Shown here one piece after another: positions 21,940-32,220 of a DNA stretch of 64,000 bases. The stretch is from Phymatolithon calcareum (Eukaryota > Rhodophyta > Florideophyceae > Hapalidiales). Location: NCBI GenBank assembly GCA_977006965.1, contig OZ345376.1, positions 248,001 to 312,000 on the forward strand, written 5' to 3'. A model generated the notes under the pieces. It was not told the DNA's origin. It saw only the letters and a list, made by a program, of their open reading frames with translations, and made no database searches. Every line of letters begins with the position of its first letter. Position 1 is the first letter of the stretch. The position numbers and the translations under genes were made by a program.

Positions 21940-22290
21940 AGGGTCTAAGATTCTTCCATTCTTCCTATCGATAGCAAGTTTAACTGCGGCTTTCACGTCT
22001 CGTTCAAGTATGTCACCAAAGAGTGATTCTGGTGTTGGTCTGACGCATTGCTGCAGCACCTGGCGGGCCAGGTCGCACAGTTCCATCGCACGTCTTTTGC
22101 CGAGAGCCTTCTCTGCCTCCTTCTCGCCCCTATCGGGACGACTTCCTTTGCAGAAACCGAAGGGATCCTGTGCCGCGCGCGGGTGTGTGCATTGCAGTCC
22201 TGGAAATCTCGCCTTCTCCAATGAAGAGAGAAAGCATTCCACGGCATATGGTATCTCTCGGTACACATGAGGCCATTTTACGCAACACAC
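21940..22290 (-). CDS. Hypothetical open frame, unassigned
   Basis: The minus frame that starts at 22,290 stays open for 170 codons, but its last 40 codons are simply the complement of the zinc-motif LINE copy above. Upstream it has an alpha-helical, charged segment (KALGKRRAMELCDLARQVLQ and RDVKAAVKLAIDRKNGRI) without a family match. It may be a chance frame or part of another transposon protein. The apparent start is not supported by a promoter. Confidence 0.2.
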
Positions 22291-22299
22291 ACACTAGCG

Positions 22300-23340
22300 C
22301 AGAATACGTATAGTCTTGCGACGATCAGATCGAGCCCATACAAGGCTCTCCACGGCACCCTTGCTAGCTCTAATAGAATGAGATCAAGAAATCATCATCA
22401 CGACGGGTAATCAAGCCAAAAGATTCTACCTCAACTATTCGTTGTCCTCCCCTTAGGCAAAGCGACACAGCAGGTTGATTTGCAGTGGTCTGACATCCCC
22501 CATTTTGAAAGACGTTTTGTCTCTCAAATATCGAAGCCAAGACCCAAAACGAAGACATAGCGTCACGACACATACCTAAAATGTGACTAAGTTTAGACAT
22601 CTTTGCGGAGCTTTCGACCTCTCGTAGAGATAGATAGTAACACTGCCATGCAATAGATTGCGAAATAGAAAAATAGACGATGCTCGGCAATTATTTGCTT
22701 TATCTCAAAGCAACCGGGTCGTGCGCCTCCCCGTGAACGTTTTTCACGGGACAGAGCGCCGAAGGAAAAGGGAATTATATAAATTCTATTCAATGCGACT
22801 TACCCATGCAGTCTACAAATTAAAGGTTTTGGTGCTTTCATCATGATTTTGTGCGTCTGGGATTCATCTACTCTATTCTTGATTTGGACAGCCTACATAA
22901 TGTATAGATTCAATTCAAGAAAGATGTAGATTGTTGACGCTCTGGCAATATGTCTAAATCACAAGCGAGATTGTGGATATTTTTCACGTAAAGGCAATAT
23001 CCAATTCGCCAACGAAGCTCGAATTGTTGTCTTAGTTTTTCAAGATTGAACGGAAGTGCACGCATTTGCGCGCGACATGGGTCTGCAATGTCCATTGCGA
23101 AAAATATTGTCCATGTAAGCTTACAAACTGTGATGTATCGTTATCCCTATTTAAGAAACGGCATGGGTGAGCCAAGTGGGAGATTGCCGCTACGTTTTAG
23201 CAACGGTGCACGATTTTCTGCTAGTCTCGTGCTCACGAAGTGTATTCGCTGCTCTCGCGCGGATGATTATGCAAATCTTTGTCTGCGGGGGCAGAAGAGG
23301 AGTCTATAATAATCCCCATGATGGATGTTACCTTACTTAT
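22300..23340. other. No recognisable gene
   Basis: Only frames of 60-106 codons occur. A minus frame at 23,095-22,910 (NLEKLRQQFELRWRIGYCLY) could be a downstream piece of the transposase remnant at 23.3-23.8 kb, but this is a guess. Confidence 0.3.
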
Positions 23341-23342
23341 TT

Positions 23343-23792
23343 CTATCTCGGCTGCAAATAAGACTGTCTCCTGTTTAATGAAAGAGTATTGCGGTCAGTC
23401 GATTCCTGACTCGAGCACGCGTATGATGCTCGGAAATTGAATGATTTCAAGATATGCAACGCAGCCCTTTCTTCCCAGCAACTGTAGGCTTGGAGATGCT
23501 CGGCATGCTGTATGAACAAACGAATATCTGCGACGGAGTAAAATTTAGAGGTTGGCTGCTGGGAGATAGACACGCTCTGTGACCGGCAGGCGCTCATAAC
23601 AACTGCACTGCTTTGACCAGTAAAGAGACTCACTATAACGTAGTCTTGTATGGGATGATGCGCAACACTCATGAAAGTGCTGTCGACCATCGCTTGCCTG
23701 TCTATTTTGAGAAGTTGCCATGATCCACTTAACAGTTCTCTACTACCCCTTGACTCACAAACGCCAAAATTTCTCTGGATTGATTTGACCAT
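23343..23792 (-). pseudogene. Possible MULE-type transposase fragment
   Basis: A 149-codon minus frame contains QAMVDSTFMSVAHHPIQDYV followed by IVSLFTGQSSAVV. This resembles the core of Mutator-like transposases, where a strand with an Asp (often DGTF) is followed by a Q-x-[YF]-x-[IV] strand and a small loop. If right, the Asp is the first catalytic residue. The later acidic residues, a FLYWCH or FAR1 zinc finger and a SWIM motif are not seen. A serine replaces the usual glycine (DSTF). Ends are not defined. Confidence 0.4.
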
Positions 23793-23799
23793 TGCACAT

Positions 23800-25200
23800 A
23801 GAATTAGAGAAGAAGAGAAAATGTTCTACGCTTCAACTTCTGGCTGCAGCGAATTGCAGAAGGAAACGACTATGCCACGCAGCGTACATTCCTGAAGTCC
23901 TGAATATCATTCCGTGGCAGCCACAATCAAATCCTTGTTTCCATCACGCTGCATATTAGCACTGCTTTCAGCATTCTTATCTTCTCTTGTTCTTCGTTTC
24001 GCATGAGAGGCCGTGCTCCTGGAACAGGCTTGTTGCGATTGCTGTAGATCTGCAAGATAGGTATATCCATTAGCTTTCCGCTTTCTGGATTGTAGAGCTC
24101 ACAAGGAATTGATTTCCTCTCGCTCTTCGTCAGCAATAAGCTTCCAGCTGTCCTAGTAAGTGTATGTATCCCCCGAAAACCCTTGCTCTTCAATATGGTA
24201 AGCTGATTTCGACGCTGCAGTTGTCATGGAAACGATCTCGCTATGAAACAATTGATATGGTAGACGGTATCTTTTGGAAAACTACAACACAGACGGGATG
24301 CCGATTGGGTCATGCAGTGTCAGGGCTGGATGCTTTTCTCAATGCACAGCAAAAGAAAGAAACATCATCGAATAAGCGCAATTAAAAACGTCTACGAAGC
24401 TGCCCCGTGCCTCATGCCGCGAACAATTTATCGCTTGGCAGGCACTTTACAATCTGATGATGAAACCCTTCCTGCTTCCCATGCAAAATGTTCCTCATTA
24501 GCCGCAATTATACCACCGTCAATGAACGTCGCGAATCGAGAGTAACGCTGTCACAGAGCACGAGGCCAGAGCGATCGTACCATGCTGACTTCATCAGTTT
24601 GATACAGGGTCATGAAACCTTCTTTCTCCATTTGAATTGGCAGCTAGCCTACACGCCCTTCTTTGATGCTGCATAGGGAGGAAAAAAGACAAATATTTTG
24701 AGAAAAAATAGTGCCCGTGTACTACAAAACAAAGCCATGGCTTTTATGGCAACACAGAACATTGGAGAAAAACTTCACCTGTAATCTTGGTACAGAGTTT
24801 ATGCACAGTTTTCCTATACTTTTCGCATATGCTTCCTCCGACTTCGAAAGCCTAGGGGCCTTGTCGTATTTTTGATGGTCCTCCGGTATCATAGCCAATA
24901 ACCAATCCGTGCTTCTCAGAAAATGAATTGTACCTAGTTTTTCGAAAATTATGACCATCGTTAAAAGTCACGTTGTAAAGACTGGGGGTTCGCGAACTGC
25001 TCTCAGATTTCATTTCGCCACTTACGTCGACTTAGTTGACCGCTGTAATCTACTTTATTGGTGTGCTTGGTATGCGCGAGAGTTTTGTCTTCTTCTTTAT
25101 AGATTTTTATTTTAAAGTAACCAGAGCATCTGATGACGCCTGGGGCTACTTTTCGAGTACCGAGAAGTTCAGAGTCGAGTCTTATCTCACCAATAATTTC
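23800..25200. other. No recognisable gene
   Basis: Short frames on both strands (24,193-23,927 minus, 24,312-24,545 plus, 24,958-24,722 minus) have no motif I can name. They may be further parts of the 23.3-kb transposase remnant. Confidence 0.3.
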
Positions 25201-25217
25201 TTTGGTGACGCTATTTA

Positions 25218-25800
25218 GTGGACCACCTCTTGTCTTGCTCGGGACCTCGCGGGGGGGAGGGGAGATTATTCCACTGTCCTATGCCACCCGCAACCTTTAG
25301 GTTTGCAAGCATTCCTTCATATACCGAGCCTGAGAGAAGTTTGGCAGCAGTCTGGAACATGGCCAGGAGCTCGTCAAGTCCTCGCTTAGTCCATGCTTAT
25401 TCTCTTTTGAAATTTTGTCATCTGAGAGACCATTTAGAACGTCTTCAATAACATCTCGCCGGTGAGAGCGGAGGAACTTATTGGTGGGAACATTTCAAAA
25501 GACCACTTGATGGCCAGTATACTGTTTCTTCTTCAGTTGAAGAGCAGATGCTGTGGATATGTAGTTTGCAGGTCGTTTTCCGACTTCTCCGCATCCGCTC
25601 ATGCATCCGTGATCATTCATTTGCAGCGTCGCAAAGATATCCATTCACTTTCGTTGCCGCGTGGATGATATTTTGCTCAACTTCTTAAGTTCCTTGTTTT
25701 TCGTTGCTGCATCTACTGCTAGACCATCCAGTCGATTAATTAGTTTTTGAACCAATTAGAGTACGCCTCTTCTTCCCTTAGGTTGTACGATGCAAAATAT
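25218..25800 (-). pseudogene. LINE ORF2 C-terminal fragment
   Basis: The minus strand around 25,550-25,450 reads LAIKWSFEMFPPISSSALTG, the same positions as LAVKWFFGRFPPRRAESYIA in the LINE at 41,650-41,600. This is the extreme C-terminal region of ORF2. Frames change several times and no upstream catalytic part adjoins. Confidence 0.5.
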
Positions 25801-25829
25801 GGCCCTGCACTTGTCAAAGTGCAACCTCT

Positions 25830-26620
25830 CCGTTATGTTCTTTCTTTCTTTTAGTGCGGGATTTCTCGGAGCTGATGGAACAACTCCGCATCCTTACGGC
25901 TCTAGTAGACCTTAACAGATACGAGTGGTACTTGATGTCACAACAGCTGTCCAAGCTGCACAAGGTGCAGACCATGGTCCAGCTTAACATCCATATCGCT
26001 ACGCAGCCAATCTTCATTCGCCGTCCTTCAAAGGGATGCCCGGGTTAGAAACCATTTAGGGCGTTCACGGTAGCTAATCATCTCTCTGCCTTCTTTCATT
26101 TCCTTCTGTCTTCTTTCCCAGCTTCCTTGAGCGTTGCGGCACACCACACAGGGCGGAATCCATGTGCTACCATACTACCAGAAGGCGATAGTCTCCTCCC
26201 CTGGGGAGGCCGGAGCACAGCTCTTGTCATTCCAAAAAACCCTGCAACGTAGAGGGGGAAAATTCCTGACTGAACTCTTGGCTCCTTCCTGTGACGCACA
26301 GGTGCACGGGTAGCCGGACCGGTTATCATAACCGGCCTGTATCAAATCCGCTTAAATTCGCAAGATTTCTTGGAAATCCAGCGACAGCGGGGTTGGGTCT
26401 GGCATTTCGAGCGTGGCAAGTTCTCGATTTGCCGAGTCCCAGGCGAGCGCGTTCGCGATAGCGCCAGCCATTTCCGACGGAATTACCGTCCGAAGAATCG
26501 CGTTGCGCAGCATTACTGCTGCGGCCACTTGCGCCGGCGCGGGCACGAGCGCCTGCGCCGGAATCTTGTCCTTTGTCGCTTGTGGTCCGTTCGGTCCGGT
26601 CAGGCCCCCTCCTCCGTTAT
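25830..26620 (-). repeat. LINE endonuclease-RT linker repeat, copy 1
   Basis: This block recurs at 55,830-56,640 in the same orientation and, shortened and inverted, at 62,390-62,803. On the minus strand each copy has a conserved open frame ending LATLEMPD ... EILRI and a stop, then about 100 bp, then FFGMTRAVLRPP and WCAATLKEAGKE. The last part resembles the Trp-rich, basic linker between endonuclease and RT in LINEs. In the third copy it runs into RT on the same strand, which supports the LINE origin. Confidence 0.55.
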
Positions 26621-26679
26621 GTTCGTGGAGCGATTGTGGTCGCAGTGAACAAATAGCCTTGCTAACACTCTCAGTACAA

Positions 26680-27240
26680 GATATAACACGCGCACTGCAT
26701 GCTTTGCAGCTACATCTATATCAACTATTACAATGGACTACGAGTACATCCTCTCGTCAGCCCCTTGAAAGCAGTGAAGACATAGAAGGCGTTGATACAG
26801 CCAAGATGGGAGTACGCCATGCACCTGACACGATGGACGCCAAGAGTTCAGACAGCTATTTCGGAAGTTGGGAAGACATTTTTCGCACAAGTATTCGGTC
26901 CAATCGTGAATAACCGTCATGTCAGGTTTCGCCCTCTTTGCCGAATTCACGATGCTGAAAGCAGGAGAAAAGTTTTCGCGCTCAGAATGTTGGAACGAGC
27001 CAAATCGAAGAAAAGGAGCCTTCTGGCTGGCCCTATCGAGGAAAGAGACGTGGAGGAACTGCAATGGGTTAGTCGAGACATATCGGCAATGTTGCATTAC
27101 GACATTTTCGAGACGGTACTGACCTTCGTCAAGAGTGGAGTTTCAGCAAAATTGTTCCGAAACTTTCTCTTCAAAGACGAAGGGATTTGGATTGGATTTC
27201 TGTTTAATTGAAGCTCCCTTTGTCAATTATCATTGCACCT
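26680..27240 (+). pseudogene. LINE ORF2 C-terminal fragment
   Basis: The plus frame 26,792-27,211 reads QPRWEYAMHLTRWTPRVQTA, FFAQVFGP and VRFRPLCRIHDAESRRKVFA, aligning with WEYAIHLTPWTNSVEAQI and MRALCRITPPKIRRAQLGEH of the 42.2-kb LINE. It is more diverged than the other copies. No RT precedes it. Confidence 0.6.
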
Positions 27241-27284
27241 GAGAGACTTTTCGATGCGCTAAAATCCTTCGCTTTCGTTCTCAT

Positions 27285-27563
27285 TTAAGTAGTTGATTTC
27301 GGACATTTTCTTTGGACAGTATCAACTGCCATTTCCAGGTTCTCTTTTTGAACCTTGGAAAGTCGCTGTTTGGGCAATAAGTTTGAAATATCCTTGAGAG
27401 CATCATCTAGTTCCCAATCTTCGTCTCTTGCTTGCTCTTGCCAGGAGTTTTTTTCAAAGACGAAGGAAGCATCTTGGAATCCACCCGAAAGAGAAAAATT
27501 CCGTAAGATCTGCCGGGGTGCACCCCGGCGACCGTCAGACTCCCGAAAACAGAGCACCGCCAA
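27285..27563 (-). pseudogene. LINE C-terminal fragment
   Basis: A 92-codon minus frame ends KVQKENLEMAVDTVQRKCPK, which aligns with the EGEKERKIAVDTKEKVSPVL segment of the 41.5-42.2 kb LINE. The earlier part is acidic and shows no motif. It faces the plus-strand fragment at 26.7-27.2 kb tail to tail. Confidence 0.45.
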
Positions 27564-27599
27564 TTAGCGGTGAAGGGGGCATTTGGTAGGTTAACCCGA

Positions 27600-28220
27600 A
27601 TGATGATGATTGCTATATTCCCCTAAAAGGCTAGCACGTCTACAAGGCTTCATTTGATTCCAGTTGCTGAGGTCGGAGGCGTTTTTAAAGGCCGATTAGA
27701 TATCTTAGTTTGGTACGTCGCCAAGGAGAGAGACGTATGTTCCGGGTACGCATTGTAGAAGTATCCTGCGAACGAGCATATTCTCATCTATGCCGCATGT
27801 ACCATGCGTAGAACATATCCTACAATCCCAAGCGATGGTCCTTAATCCATTGTATCACCGGTATTGAGGACTCTCTTGCTTCTTCGGCTATCGTTCTTTT
27901 TGGTCATAGCGGCCAGCATCTTCGATACGGTACCGTTAAGCTTTTCGGGATTGGTTTCGTAAGAGTCCAGAATTCACATCCGTATATCAAAATCGAGACG
28001 ATCGAGGCTGTCCAGAGGCGCAAGCGAGGCGAGGACAGTCGTAACGTTTTCGTGAGTAGTCGATAAAGACTTTTGAAACGTGATTTGGCAATTTCGATAC
28101 GGTAGGAAACGGGAGGTTCCCCCAATGAGCACAGAACTGCTCGCAGATATGGTCGGTGATACCGTACCAACTGCCATGAGCAAGCTTGAGGAATACCTCG
28201 GAAGATATCAACTGACCCAA
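27600..28220 (-). pseudogene. Different LINE family: end of RT and C-terminal part
   Basis: The minus strand reads IEIAKSRFKSLYRLLTKTLR, then TASIVSILIYGCEFWTLTKP. The LYGxExWxLT motif following an arginine-rich helix marks the end of the thumb in CR1/L2/RTE-like LINEs and differs from all the other copies here. A trailing segment IAEEARESSIPVIQWIKDHR suits the short C-terminal tail. The catalytic palm is absent. Confidence 0.6.
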
Positions 28221-28449
28221 ATGGAGATTATTATCACGGAAAAATCTCTCGGCAAATTACTTTTCATCGCCATCGTCTTTTATGACGACTTGGAGCAAAA
28301 AGCCGTCAATAGAGCTGTGACCATGAGCCTAATAGGAAATCTGACAGCTGAACCCCATGCTTTTCCCTTCGCCCTCTGGGGGTGAATTTTTTGCAGCTAG
28401 TGATACGACGTAGACCCGGGTTACATGAATGAGAGCAGATTATGGAGCT

Positions 28450-29477
28450 ACAGAGCGTAGCAGCTGAAACGTATCTCCCCGCGCCAGGCCACGACTACAC
28501 TAAGCAGCATACTGCAACGCAAGAGCAAGAAAGGAGGTATCAATCGCGCGTTGGGGGCTCCAGTCTACCCATGTTTGTTCACAGCCAACATTGCAAATGA
28601 CTGTAGAGCTGATACGGCCTGGAATCCCACCTTACTTCGGTTCACTGTCTCCATATCCATCCTAGAATGCATCAAAGAGGCGCTACTTCGAGCCCCTCGT
28701 GGAAAAGCACTTGGACTAGGCAAGATCGGGGCCGAAATTCTACAAGCAAACCCAACCATGAGCAACGAAATACTTGGATGCCTATGGCAGGTTTACGACA
28801 GGCTAAAATTTTATGCCGAAAGAATGGCGCCGAGCAACACAAATCCCCATTCGCAAAGAGGTCCAGCACATGTGCCAGGAAACTACAGGCCCATTTTTCT
28901 GTTAAACCAGGTCAGAAAAATCGTTGCAGCGGCGATGGACTGTGCTATGCGACAACGGTACAGATTCCACCGATACCAATTGGGATTCCAGAAGAACAAT
29001 GGGACTAAACTCGCGAATCTGATGTCAATAAGCAACGATGAAAAAAGATCACCGCTTCGTCGCCGTTCTAGACCTATCCTCCGCGTCCCGCGTAACATCT
29101 TGATGCACCGATTTCACAAATATCTACCCACGGATATCACTGTGATGATCAAATACCTACGAAACCGTCATGGGTCTGCCACTGTGGAAGACAAGGAGAA
29201 AACCTGGCTCCTGATCGACCACGGAGTCCCGCAGGGCTCACCGCTGAGCCCTTGCCTCCATATCATGTTCATGAGCACATTTGCGGAGAAGTTCGAGAAG
29301 GCTCTCCTGCATAATATGCCGGAGAATGTCAAAGCACAGCGCGATCCTGCTTCCCGACGACATTCAACTGTAAGCGATCAACTCCGACGGAATGCTGGCT
29401 CCTCGATACAGCGACGGTACTTCGGACGCCTCCCCCGCAGAACCCCTCTTCCTACGAGATACACTTCGGTGCAGTAG
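28450..29477 (+). pseudogene. LINE reverse transcriptase (fingers to palm)
   Basis: A 308-codon plus frame begins with the linker (IKEALLRAPRGKALGLGKIG), then fingers (HVPGNYRPIFLLNQVRKIVA, FHRYQLGFQKNNGTKLANLM) and the conserved block LLIDHGVPQGSPLSPCLHIM. Motif A with its first catalytic Asp falls in a frameshifted stretch near 29,060-29,090. The expected FADD block after the palm is lost in another shift after about 29,330. It is closely related to the 42-kb LINE and to the deleted copy at 37.5 kb. It lacks a real start. Confidence 0.75.
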
Positions 29478-29602
29478 CGGAGAAGAGCCACGAGACCTTA
29501 CAACGCAACATGTCTCGACCACACCTGAACGGAAATATCAAGGATGTGGCAATGCAAGCGGCAGATAGTCTATTAGAACTAGAGATTATAACGAAAGCAA
29601 AA

Positions 29603-29633
29603 ATGGGGAACTCTAGACCAAACCGTTCCCTAA
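29603..29633 (+). repeat. Solo terminal repeat of the DUF7869 transposon family
   Basis: The sequence ATGGGGAACTCTAGACCAAA followed by CCGTTCCCTAA matches the 31-bp end of the 7.8-10.7 kb transposon at most positions (ATGGGGA, CAAACC, TTCCCTAA). No inverted partner was found within a few kilobases. It is a truncated or internally decayed relative. Confidence 0.5.
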
Positions 29634-29784
29634 GTTAAAAATAGAAATCAGAGATTCCTAAGTGTTCTGGACCAGATTTTCGGGCTGAATCGATTTCTGG
29701 TAGTAGTTTTAGGATGCGGACACAGGAAATATGAATTACGATTAATTTCTGTCACGCTGCTACACGTTTGTGCGAAAACGGAAT

Positions 29785-29870
29785 TACTTGAGAGGAGCAT
29801 CTGTATTGAAGAGGCGATCAGGACGTAGGTATTCGTTCTGGGAGAGCTCCTGTGGCTTCACACTGCATGC
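29785..29870 (+). repeat. Short dispersed repeat, copy 1
   Basis: This stretch matches 45,321-45,405: both read (L)R.A..LKRRS and share attgaagagg and gtaggtatt blocks. A conserved peptide frame suggests a coding fragment of an unknown transposon. Its function is unknown. Confidence 0.45.
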
Positions 29871-29999
29871 ATATCAGAAAATGTCCATCATCTACGGACC
29901 ATTGACGGCGCAGTCCGGCAAACAGAATTCTGCAATCTACGCATTCCTCTAATGATAGCATATCTTTCAACAACCCGAGCTTCACATCTTGCAGAAGAG

Positions 30000-30188
30000 A
30001 ATGGGAAGCAAGCGATTGGCAAATTAATGATGCTAGAAATCGAGATGAAAGTGGAGATAATGGTGTGATATTGGAGGCGATTCGTTGTAGTCTTTCCCGG
30101 AAAGGTTACACCGGAATGCGAAGCTGCTCTGGTGTTGGCTTGCGCAGACGTTGAGGGACTCTAGCATAAAAACGTACAATTTCCCCAC
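30000..30188 (+). repeat. LINE 3' end with conserved terminus, copy 2
   Basis: The segment aligns with 21,440-21,640: AIGKLMMLEIEMKVEIMV and stop, then cggaatgcgaagctgctctg and the terminus tacaatttcccc at about 30,176-30,187. It is the 3' end of a plus-strand LINE; the RT at 28.5-29.5 kb may be from the same insertion, but 29.6-29.95 kb does not align with other copies. Confidence 0.6.
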
Positions 30189-30224
30189 ACCCTATAGTCC
30201 CATGAGTGTTTCTGAGGGTGTCGG

Positions 30225-31000
30225 ATGCGCGATTATGTTGCTGTCCCAACGTGGTCGCTTTTTCTTCTCGCGAATGAACGATGTACAACTTGTATCGCGA
30301 TAATCATGCTGCTCGTAGTAGTTGATCTGATGGGCCGTACGGGCATTTGTCTATCGTGTGCTAATGCGCTCTATCGCTGTCTTTCGCGTAGTTCGCAGTG
30401 TATAAGGTAGTTAGTTCCTTCCTATGAGTAAAGGAAGGTGGGGAGTTCTGGATTTAGGGTCGAATGCTCAGCTCTTAGCACGCTCAACTTCCCCTGCATG
30501 GCCCTTCGAACACGCGGAATGGGACTTTTTCTCACCCTTCTTGTTCGCAACCTTCGCCGCGCAAGCCAGCACAGAGACAACCGCGCTCAAGTTCCTCTTT
30601 TCCATGTTCTCGCCCTTTCGTCTCAAAGTCGACGGCCAAGCCCAAGGTCGCCGCTGGAAGATGACGTCGTCCTGACCCTTCTTGACCGAAACCGCTTCTC
30701 TGTGCAAGCAAGCACGGACACAATCCAGTGCAGGTTTCCCTTTTGCCTTTGCGTGCGTCCGTTCCGAGGTCCACGGCCCAGCCAAGGTCGCACTATCAAG
30801 GACGACATCGCCGTCTGCCCACATAAACATGATTGCGACGTCGGCTATATTATCGCCGCCCTTCGCGAAGGCTCGCGCTCGTGGTTGACATGAACGACCG
30901 CTAGAGTTCTTGCAAGACTTTCGAGTGTTCTCCAGCCGACTTGTTCTGGCGAGATGCGCTTTTCTCTGTTTACCGTGTTCCACCGTCCATGATTGCGACG
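30225..31000 (+). repeat. Promoter-bearing repeat family, copy B
   Basis: This is the inverted copy of 18,400-19,215. It carries a TATAAGG box at 30,401, the GGAAGG hairpin just downstream and the same CT-rich leader. An open frame (30,438-30,893, 151 codons) overlaps it but has no recognised domain and is low-complexity, so I do not call a gene. It runs directly into the 160-bp tandem array. Confidence 0.6.
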
Positions 31001-31470
31001 TCGGCTATATTGTCGCCGCCCTTAGCGAAGGCTCGCGCTCGTGGTTGACATGAACGACCGCTACAGTTCTTGCAAGACTTTCGAGTGTTCTCCAGCCGAC
31101 TTGTTCTGGCGAGATGCGCTTTTCTCTGTTTACCGTGTTCCACCGTCCATGATTGCGACGTCGGCTATATTGTCGCCGCCCTTAGCGAAGGCTCGCGCTC
31201 GTGGTTGACATGAACGACCGCTACAGTTCTTGCAAGACTTTCGAGTGTTCTCCAGCCGACTTGTTCTGGCGAGATGCGCTTTTCTCTGTTTACTGTGTTC
31301 CACCGTCCATGATTGCGACGTCGGCTATATTGTCGCCGCCCTTAGCGAAGGCTCGCGCTCGTGGATGACCTGCACGACCGCTACAGTTCTTGCAAGACTT
31401 TCGAATGTTCTCCAGCCGACTTATTCTGGCGAGATGCGCTTATCTCTCTTTACCGTGTTCCACTGTCCTC
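30831..31470. repeat. 160-bp tandem array, four units
   Basis: Units start at 30,831, 30,991, 31,151 and 31,311, each beginning gattgcgacgtcggctatat, so the period is exactly 160 bp. The second and third units are nearly identical and the outer two have a few substitutions, the pattern expected from recent unequal exchange. A diverged single unit may be present in copy A (about 18,560-18,720 on the minus strand). The period is not a multiple of three. In retroelement leaders such subrepeats often serve as promoter or enhancer modules. Confidence 0.85.
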
Positions 31471-31474
31471 GAGT

Positions 31475-32000
31475 CTTCCAACGTTCTTTTTCATTTCTCT
31501 TAGTTCCGTTTTTCTTCATAGCGCTTCACTACGTCGCGCGCTCTGCTATCGTCGAGACAGGCCCAACACAACGCGGCGTAGCCTCGAATATGCGATTAAT
31601 CTCTGTGTACACTTTTGTTCCCTTAAGGTTGTGGACTGTGCTCCGTCGGCGGTGCGGCTTTTTTCCGGTACAGGCCGCAGTCTATTCTCATTTGCACCTC
31701 AAGGAGCTTTACTGGCCCTACACGCAATAGCCGCGCGTCCAAGGTGGATCACCACAGACACTTGTGTTCTCGCAATGTTATTGAATGTACTCCTAGGGTG
31801 ATGAACGATAGTCCTAAGGTCTATTCACGATAATAAGGACTTTCAAATTATGTGTATCATTCACACAAAGTGGTATTTTGAAATTTTTCAATATACCCTA
31901 GCTAAACAATTTGTAAGTCGATTTTAAAACTGTTTTCACCAACAGTGTTAGAGTCTTTTCTTCTTTTTCTTCAATGTGACGCAATTTGGTTGGCTACCAT
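31475..32000. other. No recognisable gene
   Basis: Plus-strand frames (31,230-31,730 and 31,361-31,801) continue out of the tandem array but show no domain and are probably chance. From 31,800 the sequence turns AT-rich, up to the Tc1-like element. Confidence 0.3.
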
Positions 32001-32004
32001 AACA

Positions 32005-32066
32005 GATGTTCTCAATCCATTGTTCACTTTTGAGAAAACAATGGGCACATGTCATCTGTAACGGAG
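32005..32066. repeat. Nested inverted repeats upstream of the Tc1-like gene
   Basis: Three short inverted pairs are nested around one centre: ACAGATG/CATCTGT outermost, TTCTCAA/TTGAGAA and CCATTGTT/AACAATGG inside. Together they could form alternative hairpins. They may be subterminal transposase sites of the Tc1-like element, but true ends were not found. Confidence 0.45.
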
Positions 32067-32220
32067 GAATCTTAAATGCATGCAAAGTTATGATTTTCGT
32101 AACGAACAGATCATGTGTCTGTGAGTACAAGAGTAGAACTGTAGGTGCCACACTATGCGTTTGCAAACGCAGGCACCTTTCCCAGAATTAATCTGTCGCT
32201 CTTACGAAGTCTTGTCCAAA

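Noticed and set aside
25860-26600. Pair of LTRs (25.9-26.6 and 55.8-56.6 kb)
   Set aside because: The two direct copies are 30 kb apart, carry coding frames and a third copy runs into RT, so they are internal LINE sequence.
30831-31470. Regular repeats that might be a CRISPR array
   Set aside because: The whole 160-bp unit is repeated with no unique spacers and there are no cas genes; the DNA is clearly eukaryotic.
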